A model generated the notes under the pieces. It saw only the letters and a program-made list of their open reading frames with translations. It ran no database searches and had not been told where the DNA came from. The position numbers and the translations under genes were made by a program. 64,000 bases of DNA from BPJU01 sp964425225 (GTDB taxonomy: Bacteria; Planctomycetota; Planctomycetia; Pirellulales; Pirellulaceae), in contig CAYRMD010000013.1 of NCBI GenBank assembly GCA_964425225.1, positions 1 to 64,000 of the forward strand. The letters are read 5' to 3'. Positions 33,265 through 42,384 of this stretch are shown one piece after another (position 1 is the first letter of the stretch; every line of letters starts with the position of its first letter).

Positions 33265-34854
33265 ATGAGCAGCGAACCGCGTCCTTTGTCGCCCGCGTTA
33301 GAAAGTCGTGACTCGGTGGGGCGTGATAACTCGACTGACACGTCCACAGCACAAGCCCTAAAAGGCGGACCGTTGAGGGCACGTGTGCGCCGGCTGCGAA
33401 CCGATGGGCGTCAACCGACGGCCGAGGCTCCGAGTTCCGACGCCGGGTTAGCAAGCTCTGCAGCATCCCCAGCGGATATCGGCCAGCAAATGCAATTGTC
33501 GGCTCGAGCGAGCAGCGAGCCGCCTAATGAGGTAATGCAAGTCGAGGTATCGGCCAGTACGGTTCATGTAGAAACTGAGCAATGTCACAGTCCGCCGGAC
33601 GTCACTGCCGCTACGACGCGTGCGGCGCCGATTGCGGATCCGCAGCAGCTCGAAACGGATTTAGAGGCCGAATTACAGGCGGCTCTTGGCGATCAGCCAA
33701 TCGAAAAGCTAATGGGTACCGTGCCGGTGGATCTTCCCAAATTGCAAGTCGATTCGCGACTCATGGCCGTAGTGTTGCGGTGTGATCGAGAACATGTGTT
33801 TTTCTCCTTGGGAGGTCCTTACCAGGGTGTTGCGCCGTTGGGCCAATTCGTTTCTGCTCCTGAGCCGGGCACACGAGTCGAAGTTGTGATCCGCTCGTAC
33901 AACGAGGAGGATGATTTGTATGAGGTGGTCGTGCCGGGTGCGGCGCAAAGTGTGACGGATTGGTCCGATCTGGTCGAAGGTAGCGTGGTCGAAGCGCGTA
34001 TCACTGGGGCGAACACCGGTGGCTTGGAATGCATGGTAAACCACATTCGAGGTTTTATTCCTGCTAGCCAAATCGCCTTGTATCGCGTGGAACATTTGAC
34101 CGAATATATCGGCCAAAAAATGTTGTGTGTCGTTACCGAGGTTAATCCCAAGAGACGCAATCTAGTGCTCAGTCGGCGCGCTATTTTGGAGCGCGAAAAA
34201 GAAGAGGCGCGGCGCGCACGGCTCAATGAATTAAACGAAGGCGATATCGTTGAAGGTGTGGTTCGCAGTATCCAGAAATTCGGTGTATTCGTCGATTTAG
34301 GAGAAATCGATGGATTGATCCATATCAGCAAACTGAGTTGGGACCGAGTGGAGGATCCAGCCGAAGTCGTGTCGGTCGGTCAGCGAGTCCGCGCGCGGAT
34401 CGAAGCGATTGACCGGCAAACCGGCAAGATCGCCCTTTCCCTGCGCATGCCACAAGAACACCCGTGGGCCAGAGCTGCCGAGTTATTCCCGCTGGGGGCA
34501 ATTGTGCAGGGAACCGTATCGCGTTTGGCGAAGTTCGGTGCGTTTGTCAAATTGGCACCGGGGATCGAAGGGTTGCTCCATATCTCGGAGCTGTCGCATC
34601 AGCGTGTACCGAGCGTAGCGGCGGTGTTGCAGGAAGGTCAACAAGTCGAAGTGAAAGTCATTGCCCTGGATGTTGAGCAGCAGCGCATCGGGCTCTCGTT
34701 AAAGGCACTTAGCCCCCCACCGCCGCCGAAGGAAGAAGAACCTAAACCCGCCGACAATCCTGCCGTGCAACCACCGCCGCGCCAAGAACGCCCGCCGCTT
34801 AAAGGTGGTTTGGATCGTCCCTCGGGAGGTGAACGCTTTGGTTTGCGTTGGTGA
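33265..34854 (+). CDS. S1-domain RNA-binding protein (ribosomal S1-like)
   Basis: About 529 residues: a long low-complexity N-terminal part (1-140), then four S1 domains near residues 150-225, 235-305, 325-395 and 410-482, and a proline-rich basic tail. Domains 3 and 4 are the clearest: GDIVEGVVRSIQKFGVFVDLGEIDGLIHISKLSWDR and GAIVQGTVSRLAKFGAFVKLAPGIEGLLHISELSHQR. Such proteins bind mRNA and assist translation; whether this is the main S1 cannot be said. The start is uncertain: a GTG at 33232 is in frame and lies 15 bases after GGAAGGAG, and I prefer the ATG at 33265 although its own site is weak. It converges on csrA with a 17-base gap. Confidence 0.85.
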   Translation: MSSEPRPLSPALESRDSVGRDNSTDTSTAQALKGGPLRARVRRLRTDGRQPTAEAPSSDAGLASSAASPADIGQQMQLSARASSEPPNEVMQVEVSASTVHVETEQCHSPPDVTAATTRAAPIADPQQLETDLEAELQAALGDQPIEKLMGTVPVDLPKLQVDSRLMAVVLRCDREHVFFSLGGPYQGVAPLGQFVSAPEPGTRVEVVIRSYNEEDDLYEVVVPGAAQSVTDWSDLVEGSVVEARITGANTGGLECMVNHIRGFIPASQIALYRVEHLTEYIGQKMLCVVTEVNPKRRNLVLSRRAILEREKEEARRARLNELNEGDIVEGVVRSIQKFGVFVDLGEIDGLIHISKLSWDRVEDPAEVVSVGQRVRARIEAIDRQTGKIALSLRMPQEHPWARAAELFPLGAIVQGTVSRLAKFGAFVKLAPGIEGLLHISELSHQRVPSVAAVLQEGQQVEVKVIALDVEQQRIGLSLKALSPPPPPKEEEPKPADNPAVQPPPRQERPPLKGGLDRPSGGERFGLRW

Positions 34855-34871
34855 GCCGCGGCGCTGTTGTT

Positions 34872-35072
34872 TTATCGGTTCAGGACCGTTTCTGGCTCAG
34901 AAACGAGCGTGGTCGATTGAATCCGCTGATGAATCTCCTCGCGATGCACGGGTACCTCAGGAGGAGCCTCGATGCCTAACTTCACCCGATTCCCCGTGAT
35001 TTGGACGACGGTGATGCGAATCTTCTCGCCAATGACAATGTGCTCGCTGGGACGTCGACTTAACACCAACAT
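34872..35072 (-). CDS. csrA: CsrA carbon storage regulator
   Basis: CsrA binds GGA motifs in mRNA leaders and represses or stabilises them, controlling carbon flow and surface behaviour. The 66-residue protein is the complete family form: MLVLSRRPSEHIVIGEKIRITVVQITGNRVKLGIEAPPEVPVHREEI, with R6-R7 and the late R in the usual places. The ATG at 35072 follows AAAGGAGGAAGAC, a near-perfect ribosome site, so the longer frame to 35120 is rejected. Its leader has two candidate CsrA sites (see the regulatory feature). It is convergent with the S1 gene and otherwise alone. Confidence 0.95.
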   Translation of the reverse strand: MLVLSRRPSEHIVIGEKIRITVVQITGNRVKLGIEAPPEVPVHREEIHQRIQSTTLVSEPETVLNR

Positions 35073-35076
35073 GTCT

Positions 35077-35102
35077 TCCTCCTTTGATACTATGGTCCGT
35101 GT
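35077..35102 (-). promoter_or_regulatory. Candidate CsrA autoregulatory sites in csrA leader
   Basis: On the minus strand the leader reads ACACGGA (35102-35096), then 11 bases, then AAGGAGGA (35084-35077), which is the ribosome binding site. The first matches the core ACAnGGA of the known CsrA site and the second is a GGA in the ribosome site, the arrangement seen in autoregulated csrA leaders. Function here is inferred only. Confidence 0.45.
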
Positions 35103-35320
35103 ATGGGTCCTGCCGTGCACTTCGGGCTCACCCTTTACACCAGATCCACCTATTTTCCCAAAGCCCTCGTGCCAGCGGCTTTTGCTGCAACAACGTCAGA
35201 CTACGCGCGTAGAAGCAATCGTGGCGGGACTTGGTGCTTTGCACTACTTCGCTCACCAAGCGCTTTTACAGGTTGTGGGGATCATGTCGCATTGGCAAAA
35301 TCCTGTCAAGAGCAATTTTG

Positions 35321-35360
35321 CCGAAAAACCGAAAAGCCGAAAAGAAAAGCCGAAAAAAAC
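35321..35360 (+). repeat. Short tandem array, unit near GCCGAAAA
   Basis: The sequence reads GCCGAAAAA CCGAAAA GCCGAAAA GAAAA GCCGAAAAAAA, four to five units of a seven-to-eight-base A-rich motif. It lies outside any gene I support and could be slippage-prone. Confidence 0.6.
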
Positions 35361-35369
35361 ACTACGGCA

Positions 35370-35650
35370 TAACGGCGCGTGCGTCTTAATTGTAGGTGAG
35401 GATTCACTGTCAAAGGCCGGCCGTCGGGGAAGTTTACCTATTTTCCGCTTCAGGAAGGGAAACCGACGTATCTGTCTTAATGGTAGATGGAACGGTTCGG
35501 TCATTTACCGGGCCTGACGAGGTATGCCTTTTCGGCCCGACCCAATGTGAACCGCTGCGAGTGCTTCTCGGTAAAGACGCTGCGTCGCGCGAGGGCTCCA
35601 CAAAGATGCGACCGTAAGGGAGCGGCCAATTTAACGCAACGCAAAAGCGT
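35370..35650 (+). repeat. Long intergenic repeat R1, copy 1
   Basis: About 280 bases align in order with 55905-56180. Shared islands include ATTGTAGGTG, GAAGTTTnCCTnTTTTCCGC, GGTCATTT...GGC, CCCAATGTGAnCCGCTGCGnGTGC, GACGCTGCGTC/GGCGCTGCGTC and GCnACCGTAAGGGAnCGGCCAAT. The copies are diverged but clearly related by eye. Each is directly followed by a fold-back element of the AACGCAAAGGCGC family. Confidence 0.7.
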
Positions 35651-35655
35651 AGGGA

Positions 35656-35741
35656 GATTTAACGCAGAGGCACAAAGTCCCAAGTAGGCGATTGACATGT
35701 ACCTCTTGTCTTCGTTATGCCTCTCTGCCTTTGCGTTAAAA
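35656..35741. repeat. Fold-back element, inverted arms, copy 1
   Basis: The left arm TTTAACGCAGAGGC (35658-35671) has a right partner GCCTCTCTGCCTTTGCGTTAAA (35719-35740) read inverted, with a 47-base spacer. The arm sequence belongs to the same family as those at 1807, 43972, 49972, 56167 and 59248-59720. Confidence 0.65.
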
Positions 35742-36033
35742 CGGTTTACCTACAAATGTGACACACGCACAAACATTCTCATTTCGTGGTTTTCTCACCA
35801 ACCGGCATTCTTATTGCCCGTACTTTATGAGATAGTGACGACTTGGACCTGGTGAAAGTGTAAAAACGGTGAGAAAAAAGGTGGCTGGCAGGGCGCGATG
35901 GTGGATAAACATGCGGCAGTTGCTAACAATAAGAGCACTTAACGACAATAGGGCGTTGCGCTAGCACAATCGGTTAGATAGGGCAAACCATCGGTTTGTT
36001 CCACACGAAGGTTCACTTAGAGTGAGGTAACAA

Positions 36034-37419
36034 ATGATGATTGGTAGAACCTGGAAAGTGTCGGTAGGCTCGTCAAACTTTCGATACACAACTGCGAGCC
36101 GCTCGGCAATGTCGGCGGTGATGATCGGGTATGTGGTTTGCTTGTGCATCCGGCCGGTGCCTAGCTATGCAGATGATTGGCCGCAGTGGCAGGGACCGAC
36201 CGGGGATGGAGTGTGGCCAGAACAAGGAATCATCGAGCGATTCGCCGAGGGCGGCCCTCGGCAAGTATGGAGTGCCGCGGTAGGCGGTGGGTATGCAGGG
36301 CCGGCAGTGGCCGACGGGCGTGTCTACGTAACCGATTTTATTGCCGAAGATCCCCGGCAAAATGATCCGGGCAATCGGGCCGCACGACAAGGCGTAGAAC
36401 GAGTTCTGTGTCTAGATGCCGCGACGGGGCTACTTGTGTGGAAGCACCAGTATGCGTGCCGCTACGAAATATCGTATCCGGCTGGTCCACGAGCCACTCC
36501 TACGGTGCGCGACGGGCGCGTCTACACCTTGGGTGCCGAGGGGATGTTATTGTGCTTGGACGCCAAGCAGGGAACCGTTATTTGGCAACACGACTTAAAG
36601 AAAGAGTTCGAAGTGGAAACTCCCATCTGGGGCTTTACCTGTCATCCGCTCTGCGACGGCCAAAAGGTTTACTGCTTAACGGGAGGACGTTCGGGTATTC
36701 TCACAGCATTTGACGCTCAAACCGGTCAGCCTCTCTGGCAAGCGGTTCAGGCGAATGAGTTGGGGTATAGTACTCCGCGGCTTTTTGAGATCAATGGACG
36801 CCGGCAATTGGTCTTCTGGCACCCGCATGCCGTAGTGGGGCTCGATCCGGATACCGGTAAAGAGCTGTGGTCAGTGCCCATCGAGCCGATGTACGGTATG
36901 TCGATCATGGCGCCGTTACGTTGGGAAAATTATCTTTTTGTTAGCGGAATCGGCAATCAGTCAGTGCTGTTGCGGTGGGCTCAGAACGAACCCACGGTTA
37001 GCGAAGTCTATCGAGGGACGCCGCGGACCAGCGTTTACTCGGTGTGTGCGCCACCGATCTGCTATCAAGGAGTCCTTTACGGTTCCTGTCAACAAGGCCA
37101 CTTTCGGGCCGTGGACCTAGTAACGGGTGGACGCCTGTGGGAAACCTTTGCTCCGACGACAGGCAAGGATCGTGCTAGCTCAGCATGTGCCTTTGTGGTA
37201 CGTAACGGTGAACGGTTTTTTCTCTTTAGTGAGAAAGGCGATTTAATCATTGCGCGCCTTAGCAAAGAGGGCTACCACGAAATAGATCGCGCACACATCT
37301 TGGAGCCCACCAACGAAGCGTTCGGGCGGCCGGTCCTCTGGTGCCACCCAGCGTTTGCCAATCGGTCGATGTATGTGCGGAACGATAACCAACTGGTCTG
37401 TGTGTCGCTCGCTCAATAG
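36034..37419 (+). CDS. Secreted PQQ-like beta-propeller protein
   Basis: A 461-residue protein with a signal peptide (hydrophobic core AMSAVMIGYVVCLCI, cleavage near SYA-DDW) and then DWPQWQGPTGDGVWPEQG, the standard opening of the planctomycete PQQ-binding-like family. Propeller blades show repeated VYxLGxxGxLxCLDxxxGxxxWxxDL units, such as GRVYTLGAEGMLLCLDAKQGTVIWQHDL and GILTAFDAQTGQPLWQ. PQQ-specific acids and the dehydrogenase aspartate are not clearly seen, so a scaffold or binding role is as likely as an enzyme. GAGG precedes the ATG. It is followed after 40 bases by the ThuA gene, forming a likely pair. Confidence 0.85.
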   Translation: MMIGRTWKVSVGSSNFRYTTASRSAMSAVMIGYVVCLCIRPVPSYADDWPQWQGPTGDGVWPEQGIIERFAEGGPRQVWSAAVGGGYAGPAVADGRVYVTDFIAEDPRQNDPGNRAARQGVERVLCLDAATGLLVWKHQYACRYEISYPAGPRATPTVRDGRVYTLGAEGMLLCLDAKQGTVIWQHDLKKEFEVETPIWGFTCHPLCDGQKVYCLTGGRSGILTAFDAQTGQPLWQAVQANELGYSTPRLFEINGRRQLVFWHPHAVVGLDPDTGKELWSVPIEPMYGMSIMAPLRWENYLFVSGIGNQSVLLRWAQNEPTVSEVYRGTPRTSVYSVCAPPICYQGVLYGSCQQGHFRAVDLVTGGRLWETFAPTTGKDRASSACAFVVRNGERFFLFSEKGDLIIARLSKEGYHEIDRAHILEPTNEAFGRPVLWCHPAFANRSMYVRNDNQLVCVSLAQ

Positions 37420-37459
37420 CCACAAAGTTTCCTCGAAATAGCCGAGCAGGAGGTGGAAC

Positions 37460-38467
37460 ATGTGGAGATACAGCACAACAGCTTGGATATTTCTCTTCAG
37501 CGCAACGGTTTTGGGGCAGGAGGCTTTGTGGGTCGAGTATACAGGAGGTTCCGGGCCCGGGACCGGCAAGCAAATTGTGCTGATTAGTGGTGACGAGGAA
37601 TATCGTTCGGAGGAAGCGCTTCCCCAATTGGCGAAGATCCTGGCCGTTCATCACGGTTTTCATTGCACGGTGCTCTTTGCCATCGATCCACGGACCGGCA
37701 CCATTGACCCGAATCGCCGTGATAACATTCCGGGGCTCGAAAAGTTGAAGGATGCCAATTTGATGATTATCGCGACCCGTTTCCGCGATTTACCGGATGA
37801 TCAAATGAAACACATCGTCCAGTATGTGGAATCGGGGCGTCCGATCATTGGCTTGAGGACCGCCACGCATGCGTTTGACTTGCGAACCGATTCGGCTTAT
37901 GCCCATTGGTCCTGGAAAAGCAAGGAATGGGACGGCGGGTTTGGCCGTCAGATTTTGGGAGAAACGTGGGTTAGCCACCACGGAGCGCATGGACGCGAGG
38001 GAACTCGCGGTTTTTTGGCACCAGGAGCTGAAAATCACCCGATCCTCCGCGGCATCGGCAATGGCGACATTTTTGGAGTGACCGACGTGTATACCGTGCG
38101 GTTGCCGTTGCCGGGTGATAGTGTGCCGCTGGTGCTGGGTCAGGTGGTAGCTGGTCTTCGGCCGGAGGATCCGCCGGTCGAGGGTCCGAAAAACCAGCCC
38201 ATGATGCCCATTGCCTGGATCAAGACATATCGGACGACGGATGGGAAAGTTGGTCGAGTATTCACGACGACAATGGGAGCATCACAGGATTTGTTGAGTC
38301 CCGGGTTTCGGCGGCTAGTGGTCAACGCCGTTTACTGGGCATTGGGCATGGAGGAACAAATTCCGCCTATGAGCAAGGTGGACTTAGTTGGCGATTACGA
38401 GCCCTCGCCTTATCGTTTCAATGGGTTTCGCCGTGGGGTGCGGCCGGCCGACCTAAAATGGCCGTAG
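37460..38467 (+). CDS. Secreted ThuA-domain protein
   Basis: A 335-residue exported protein (signal peptide to about residue 19, GQ-EAL). The ThuA fold is a glutamine-amidotransferase-like domain with no settled enzyme activity, common beside sugar-metabolism genes in planctomycetes. Visible elements are KQIVLISGDEEYRSEEALPQLAKIL, LMIIATRFRDLPDDQMKHIVQYVESGRPIIGLRTATHAF and HHGAHGREGTRGFL. AGGAGG stands seven bases before the ATG. It follows the PQQ-like gene by 40 bases in the same direction. No catalytic triad can be confirmed. Confidence 0.85.
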   Translation: MWRYSTTAWIFLFSATVLGQEALWVEYTGGSGPGTGKQIVLISGDEEYRSEEALPQLAKILAVHHGFHCTVLFAIDPRTGTIDPNRRDNIPGLEKLKDANLMIIATRFRDLPDDQMKHIVQYVESGRPIIGLRTATHAFDLRTDSAYAHWSWKSKEWDGGFGRQILGETWVSHHGAHGREGTRGFLAPGAENHPILRGIGNGDIFGVTDVYTVRLPLPGDSVPLVLGQVVAGLRPEDPPVEGPKNQPMMPIAWIKTYRTTDGKVGRVFTTTMGASQDLLSPGFRRLVVNAVYWALGMEEQIPPMSKVDLVGDYEPSPYRFNGFRRGVRPADLKWP

Positions 38468-38528
38468 GCCAGGCGGCGGTGCCACGGTCGGGCTGTCGTC
38501 GCGCAATTCGCACAAGGTCGCTCTTAAT

Positions 38529-39131
38529 ATGGATGACCGCAACTCGTTCGAAAACTACTACCGATCCGATGCTCCGCCACCGTGGGAGTTGGGGCAACCG
38601 AGTCCTCAGCTTGTGAGGACTCTGGATGCCGGAAAACTCCCGGGACGCACGGCGTTGGAATTTGGTTGCGGTACGGGTCACAACGCCGTGGAATTGGCGC
38701 GGCGAGGCTACGAAGTAACGGCGGTGGATTTTGTTCCCGAGGCGATTCAAGCTGCCGAACGATTGGCCGAACAAGCCGGGCTGCGAGTACGGTTTTTGTG
38801 CGGCGACCTATTAAAGTTGAATCTCGGTGGACCGTACGATGTATTGTTTGATCGGGGCGTCTATCATCACATACGACGCTCCAACTGGGAACATTTTGCA
38901 GAAGTCTTGCGGACGGTCAGCCAACCGGGTACGCATTATCTATCGTTGGCAGGTAACGCAGAAGAAACGCCTCCACCCGACCAAGGCGGCCCACCGCGGG
39001 TTACCGAGGAGCAGATCAGAAGCGAACTGGGATCGATTTTTGAAATCCTCGAACTCGAGCGATTTCGTTTTGGGTTGGAAGGTCAAAGTTATCGACCGCT
39101 GGCATGGTATATTTTGATGCGGCGGACCTGA
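38529..39131 (+). CDS. Class I SAM-dependent methyltransferase
   Basis: A 200-residue methyltransferase. Motif I is TALEFGCGTGHNAVELARRGYEVTAVDFVPEAI with the acidic end of strand 2 (VD), and motif post-II VRFLCGDLLKL, then YDVLFDRGVYHHI. The pattern resembles thiopurine-methyltransferase-like small-molecule enzymes; the substrate is unknown. The start ATG has only a weak ribosome site. It lies in its own interval, 60 bases after the ThuA gene, and converges on the sulfatase gene. Confidence 0.85.
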   Translation: MDDRNSFENYYRSDAPPPWELGQPSPQLVRTLDAGKLPGRTALEFGCGTGHNAVELARRGYEVTAVDFVPEAIQAAERLAEQAGLRVRFLCGDLLKLNLGGPYDVLFDRGVYHHIRRSNWEHFAEVLRTVSQPGTHYLSLAGNAEETPPPDQGGPPRVTEEQIRSELGSIFEILELERFRFGLEGQSYRPLAWYILMRRT

Positions 39132-39184
39132 GCGAACCGGTCGAGGGCCGTTGGAGGCTCGATGGCGCACCGGTTGCTTGTCGT

Positions 39185-40681
39185 TCAACGCCGCACGGCG
39201 ATCCGACCGTCAGGTTTCGCAGGATCATAGTGCGGGTTCGGTGCAGGGAATTTCGCACCGACCTGTTGTTGCCAGGCATGTAACTCGTCACGCAAGCGCT
39301 TGACAACGTCTGGATAGCGGTCGGCTAGATTATGTGTCTCGCTCATGTCCGACTCCAGATCGTAGAGCTCCACACGGTCGTTCTCGAACCATTCAATCAG
39401 TTTCCATCTTCCGCGGCGGAGAGCCGCACCCGGCATGCCACCCTGATTGCCATAGTGAGGATAGTGCCAATAAAGGGATCGTTCGTTGGAAAACGAGCTG
39501 CCTTCCAATAGGGGCATGAGATTGATTCCGTCGAGCTCCAGCGATGGTTGGGCTTGGTATCCGACGGCTGCCAGCACGGTTGGGAAAATATCGATCCCGC
39601 AAACCGGCTCCGTACAGTGACTTCCCGCCGTTACGCGACCTGGCCATCGTACAATAAAGGGCACGCGGATTCCTCCTTCGTACAACCATCCTTTTCCCGC
39701 ACGGAGCGGGACGTTGGATGTCGGCCATCCTTCGCTCGTGGAAAGTCCACCGTTGTCACTTGTGAACAGTACCAGGGTTTGGTCGGCTAGGTCGAGTTGA
39801 TCGAGGGTTTCCAGTACTTTTCCAACGGCTTGGTCCATGGCTTCCACCATAGCGGCGTAAACCGCATGGTCTTGCACGAGCCGTACGTCGCGCGGCGGCT
39901 CGACTCCCCAACGGGTTTGTAAACCCAAACGACGGCGTTTTTCTTCATATTTTTGTCGCAAGTCTTCGCGCGCCATTAGCGGCGTATGCACCGAGTAGAA
40001 ACTGAGCATGGCGAAAAAGGGTTGTCCGCGGTGCGAACGGATAAACTGCGCGGTTTCACGGGCGAGGCGAGCGGGCAAGTGTTCGCCGGGCGGTCCATCG
40101 GGTAGTCGTGGGTTGCCATACGGGGAAAAGTATTTGTTGCCGCCGTACGGACCACCTCTGTCGATTCCACCCAGGTTGAAGTCGAATCCTTGCACCTCGG
40201 GCCAAAATCCTTCCGGACCCAGATGCCACTTACCGGCGAAGAACGTCGCATACCCAAGTTGTTTAAGCACCTCGGCCAACGTGAGTTCTTCGAGCCGCAG
40301 CGCCGTCTGATACTCGGCTGGCAACAACCGGGTGTTGCGACGCCAGGCTTGTCCCTGCGCAGCGCCAATATAGTCGGTAATCCCGCTGCGCTGCGGCCAG
40401 CGTCCGGTAAGGATCGCAGCGCGGCTTGGGGAACACACCGGACAGGCCGCATAGCCTGCCAAAAACCGCATCCCTTCACGTGCCAACCGATCGACATGCG
40501 GCGTTTCGTAAAAGCTACTGCCGTAACATCCCAGGTCCGTCCAGCCTAAATCGTCCACCAGGAACAACAGGATGTTCGGACGAGTGGTTTGCGACCACAG
40601 AGAGCCCACCAGCGCAAAACAACTCGTGGTCCACCAAACCAGAGCAACGAACACGTCGAACTTCCTCTGATGAAGACGCAT
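39185..40681 (-). CDS. Exported sulfatase
   Basis: A 498-residue arylsulfatase-family enzyme that hydrolyses sulfate esters, probably of polysaccharides. After a signal peptide (ending SLWSQ-TT) come RPNILLFLVDDLGWTDLGCYGSSFYETPH, the formylglycine motif CSPSRAAILTGRW with C83 as the residue to be converted, GKWHLG and the late SDNGG pattern (LFTSDNGGLSTSEGWPTSNVPLRAGK). The first metal-binding acids (DD) are present. No anaerobic maturase is in the window. The ATG at 40681 has AGGAG seven bases upstream and gives a clean signal peptide; the longer frame to 40726 does not. Confidence 0.92.
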   Translation of the reverse strand: MRLHQRKFDVFVALVWWTTSCFALVGSLWSQTTRPNILLFLVDDLGWTDLGCYGSSFYETPHVDRLAREGMRFLAGYAACPVCSPSRAAILTGRWPQRSGITDYIGAAQGQAWRRNTRLLPAEYQTALRLEELTLAEVLKQLGYATFFAGKWHLGPEGFWPEVQGFDFNLGGIDRGGPYGGNKYFSPYGNPRLPDGPPGEHLPARLARETAQFIRSHRGQPFFAMLSFYSVHTPLMAREDLRQKYEEKRRRLGLQTRWGVEPPRDVRLVQDHAVYAAMVEAMDQAVGKVLETLDQLDLADQTLVLFTSDNGGLSTSEGWPTSNVPLRAGKGWLYEGGIRVPFIVRWPGRVTAGSHCTEPVCGIDIFPTVLAAVGYQAQPSLELDGINLMPLLEGSSFSNERSLYWHYPHYGNQGGMPGAALRRGRWKLIEWFENDRVELYDLESDMSETHNLADRYPDVVKRLRDELHAWQQQVGAKFPAPNPHYDPAKPDGRIAVRR

Positions 40682-40728
40682 GGCCAAGCTCCTGCATCCG
40701 ATGGCCGATCGGTCTGCCCTGTACACGG

Positions 40729-41607
40729 TTACTTATCTAGGTAACGTTCCCGTAGCCCGCCATAGGCGTCGATTCTGCGATCACGCAAAAACGGCCAATG
40801 CGTACGGACTACGTCGATCACTCGCAAATCACACTCAGCCATAAGGACAGACTCCTCGTCGTGTCCGGCGCGAGCCAGGACGTTGCCATAAGGGTCGGCT
40901 ACGAAAGAGCCACCCCAGAACTCCAGTGTGTTCTCACAGCCCACGCGATTGACGGCTGCCACAAAAATACCATTGGCAATGGCGTGGCTACGCATGATCG
41001 TTTCCCAAGCCGAATATTGACTGGGGCCATAGGTTTGTTTTTCATCCGGCAGCCAACCTATAGCCGTTGGATAAAACAAGATTTCAGCACCGGTTAAGGC
41101 AGTCAATCGTGCTGCCTCCGGAAACCATTGGTCCCAACAGATGCACACGCCGATTCGTGCGGCACTGGTGGGGAAACTGCGAAAACCAAGATCGCCCGGC
41201 GTAAAGTAAAATTTCTCGTAATAGTAGGGGTCGTCAGGAATATGCATCTTTCGATAAACACCGACCTGCCGTCCCTCGGCGTCGAATACCACGGCCGTAT
41301 TGTGATACAATCCGGGCGCGCGGCGCTCGAAAAGCGGTGCTATTACGACAACGCGATATTGGGCGGCTGCGCGGGCTATGCTTTGAGCTGTCGGGCCATC
41401 CAACGGTTCGGCGTCGGCAAAACGCTCATGATCCTCGCGCTGACAGGGATACCATGTTGCGAATAGTTCCGGTAGACACACCACGTGGGCGCCCTGTTTG
41501 GCGGCTTGACGGATCCGCTGCACGGCTGTGGCTACATTATCCGTCTTCTGAGGAGAACAGCGCATCTGGATCAGCGCAACGCGCATGACACCCTGGCTCA
41601 TGGACAT
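40729..41607 (-). CDS. aguB: Nitrilase-family N-carbamoylputrescine amidase-like hydrolase
   Basis: A carbon-nitrogen hydrolase of about 292 residues with the E-K-C triad: E47 (VCLPELFAT), K120 (VYRKMHIPD) and C157 (CICWDQWFPE). The PDDPYYYEKFYFTPGD and GWLPDEK segments resemble N-carbamoylputrescine amidase, which makes putrescine from N-carbamoylputrescine and is part of the agmatine route. No agmatine deiminase is nearby, so the exact substrate is inferred. The start is ambiguous between ATG codons at 41607, 41601 and 41586; family members often begin at MRVALIQM (41586). It ends 47 bases before the sulfatase start on the same strand and is divergent from bioD. Confidence 0.85.
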   Translation of the reverse strand: MSMSQGVMRVALIQMRCSPQKTDNVATAVQRIRQAAKQGAHVVCLPELFATWYPCQREDHERFADAEPLDGPTAQSIARAAAQYRVVVIAPLFERRAPGLYHNTAVVFDAEGRQVGVYRKMHIPDDPYYYEKFYFTPGDLGFRSFPTSAARIGVCICWDQWFPEAARLTALTGAEILFYPTAIGWLPDEKQTYGPSQYSAWETIMRSHAIANGIFVAAVNRVGCENTLEFWGGSFVADPYGNVLARAGHDEESVLMAECDLRVIDVVRTHWPFLRDRRIDAYGGLRERYLDK

Positions 41608-41673
41608 AGCCGGCCAATCCCTTTACGTAAGATACCTCTAGCCCTTCGGCCAACCTTCGCTACCCTATCCTAC

Positions 41674-42384
41674 ATGTTTCCCGGACCGCGTCGAGGCATA
41701 TTCCTAGTGGGTACCGACACCAACGTGGGAAAAACCTATGTTGGTTGCTTATTGGCCAGAGCCATTCGCCGAAAGGGCTACCGGGTCGGCGTGTATAAGC
41801 CGGTGGCCAGTGGTTTCGACCCGATTGCGGAAATTGCTGAGTCGGATCCGTATCGGCTTTGGCAAGCGGCCGGGTGTCCGGGATCTTTGGAACTGGTCTG
41901 CCCGCAGATGTTCCGCGCTCCGCTGGCACCGCCTGCTGCGGCGCGACGGGAAGGAAAACGTGTCAACCGTACCCTGCTCGAAACCGGCTTGGCGGCATGG
42001 GAACCGCTCTGTGACGTAGTATTGGTCGAAGGGGTCGGCGGTTGGTTTGCCCCGATCAGCGATAAGGATTTGGTCGGCGATCTTGCTCGGCGGTTTGCCT
42101 ACCCGGTCCTCATCGTGGCCGCCAATCGGTTGGGGGTTATCAATCACACGTTGTTAACTGTGCAGGCCGTAGAGCGAAGTGGCCTGAAAATTCTGGGAGT
42201 GGTTCTCAATGACCTTGTACCGGTCCGCGAGCAAGATCTTTCAGCGGCGAGCAATCGCCGATATCTTCGGTCGTTCTCGACGGTGCCGATTTTGGCACGC
42301 ATTGGCTTTCGGCAGAAAACACTCTCGGCTTCACTCACACGACAGTTGTTACGTGAAATTGGTTTAGATTCCCGATGCCGATAA
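41674..42384 (+). CDS. bioD: Dethiobiotin synthetase
   Basis: BioD makes dethiobiotin from 7,8-diaminononanoate, CO2 and ATP, the step before biotin synthase. The 236-residue protein has the P-loop GTDTNVGKT at residues 11-19, GYRVGVYKPVASG, the magnesium or substrate acid in LVEGVGGWFAPI, and the NRLGVINHTLLTV helix of the family. The frame is open much further upstream but only the ATG at 41674 fits the family length; no strong ribosome site is visible. No other biotin gene is present. It is divergent from the carbamoylputrescine amidase-like gene across 66 bases. Confidence 0.9.
   Translation: MFPGPRRGIFLVGTDTNVGKTYVGCLLARAIRRKGYRVGVYKPVASGFDPIAEIAESDPYRLWQAAGCPGSLELVCPQMFRAPLAPPAAARREGKRVNRTLLETGLAAWEPLCDVVLVEGVGGWFAPISDKDLVGDLARRFAYPVLIVAANRLGVINHTLLTVQAVERSGLKILGVVLNDLVPVREQDLSAASNRRYLRSFSTVPILARIGFRQKTLSASLTRQLLREIGLDSRCR

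Larger units (their letters stand above)
35073..36033. other. Gene-free interval with repeats upstream of the PQQ gene
   Basis: No gene is supportable. It contains a GCCGAAAA-like short tandem array at about 35321-35360, the first copy of a long repeat (35370-35650) and a fold-back element (35656-35741). The remaining 290 bases before the PQQ gene show nothing I recognise. Confidence 0.55.
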
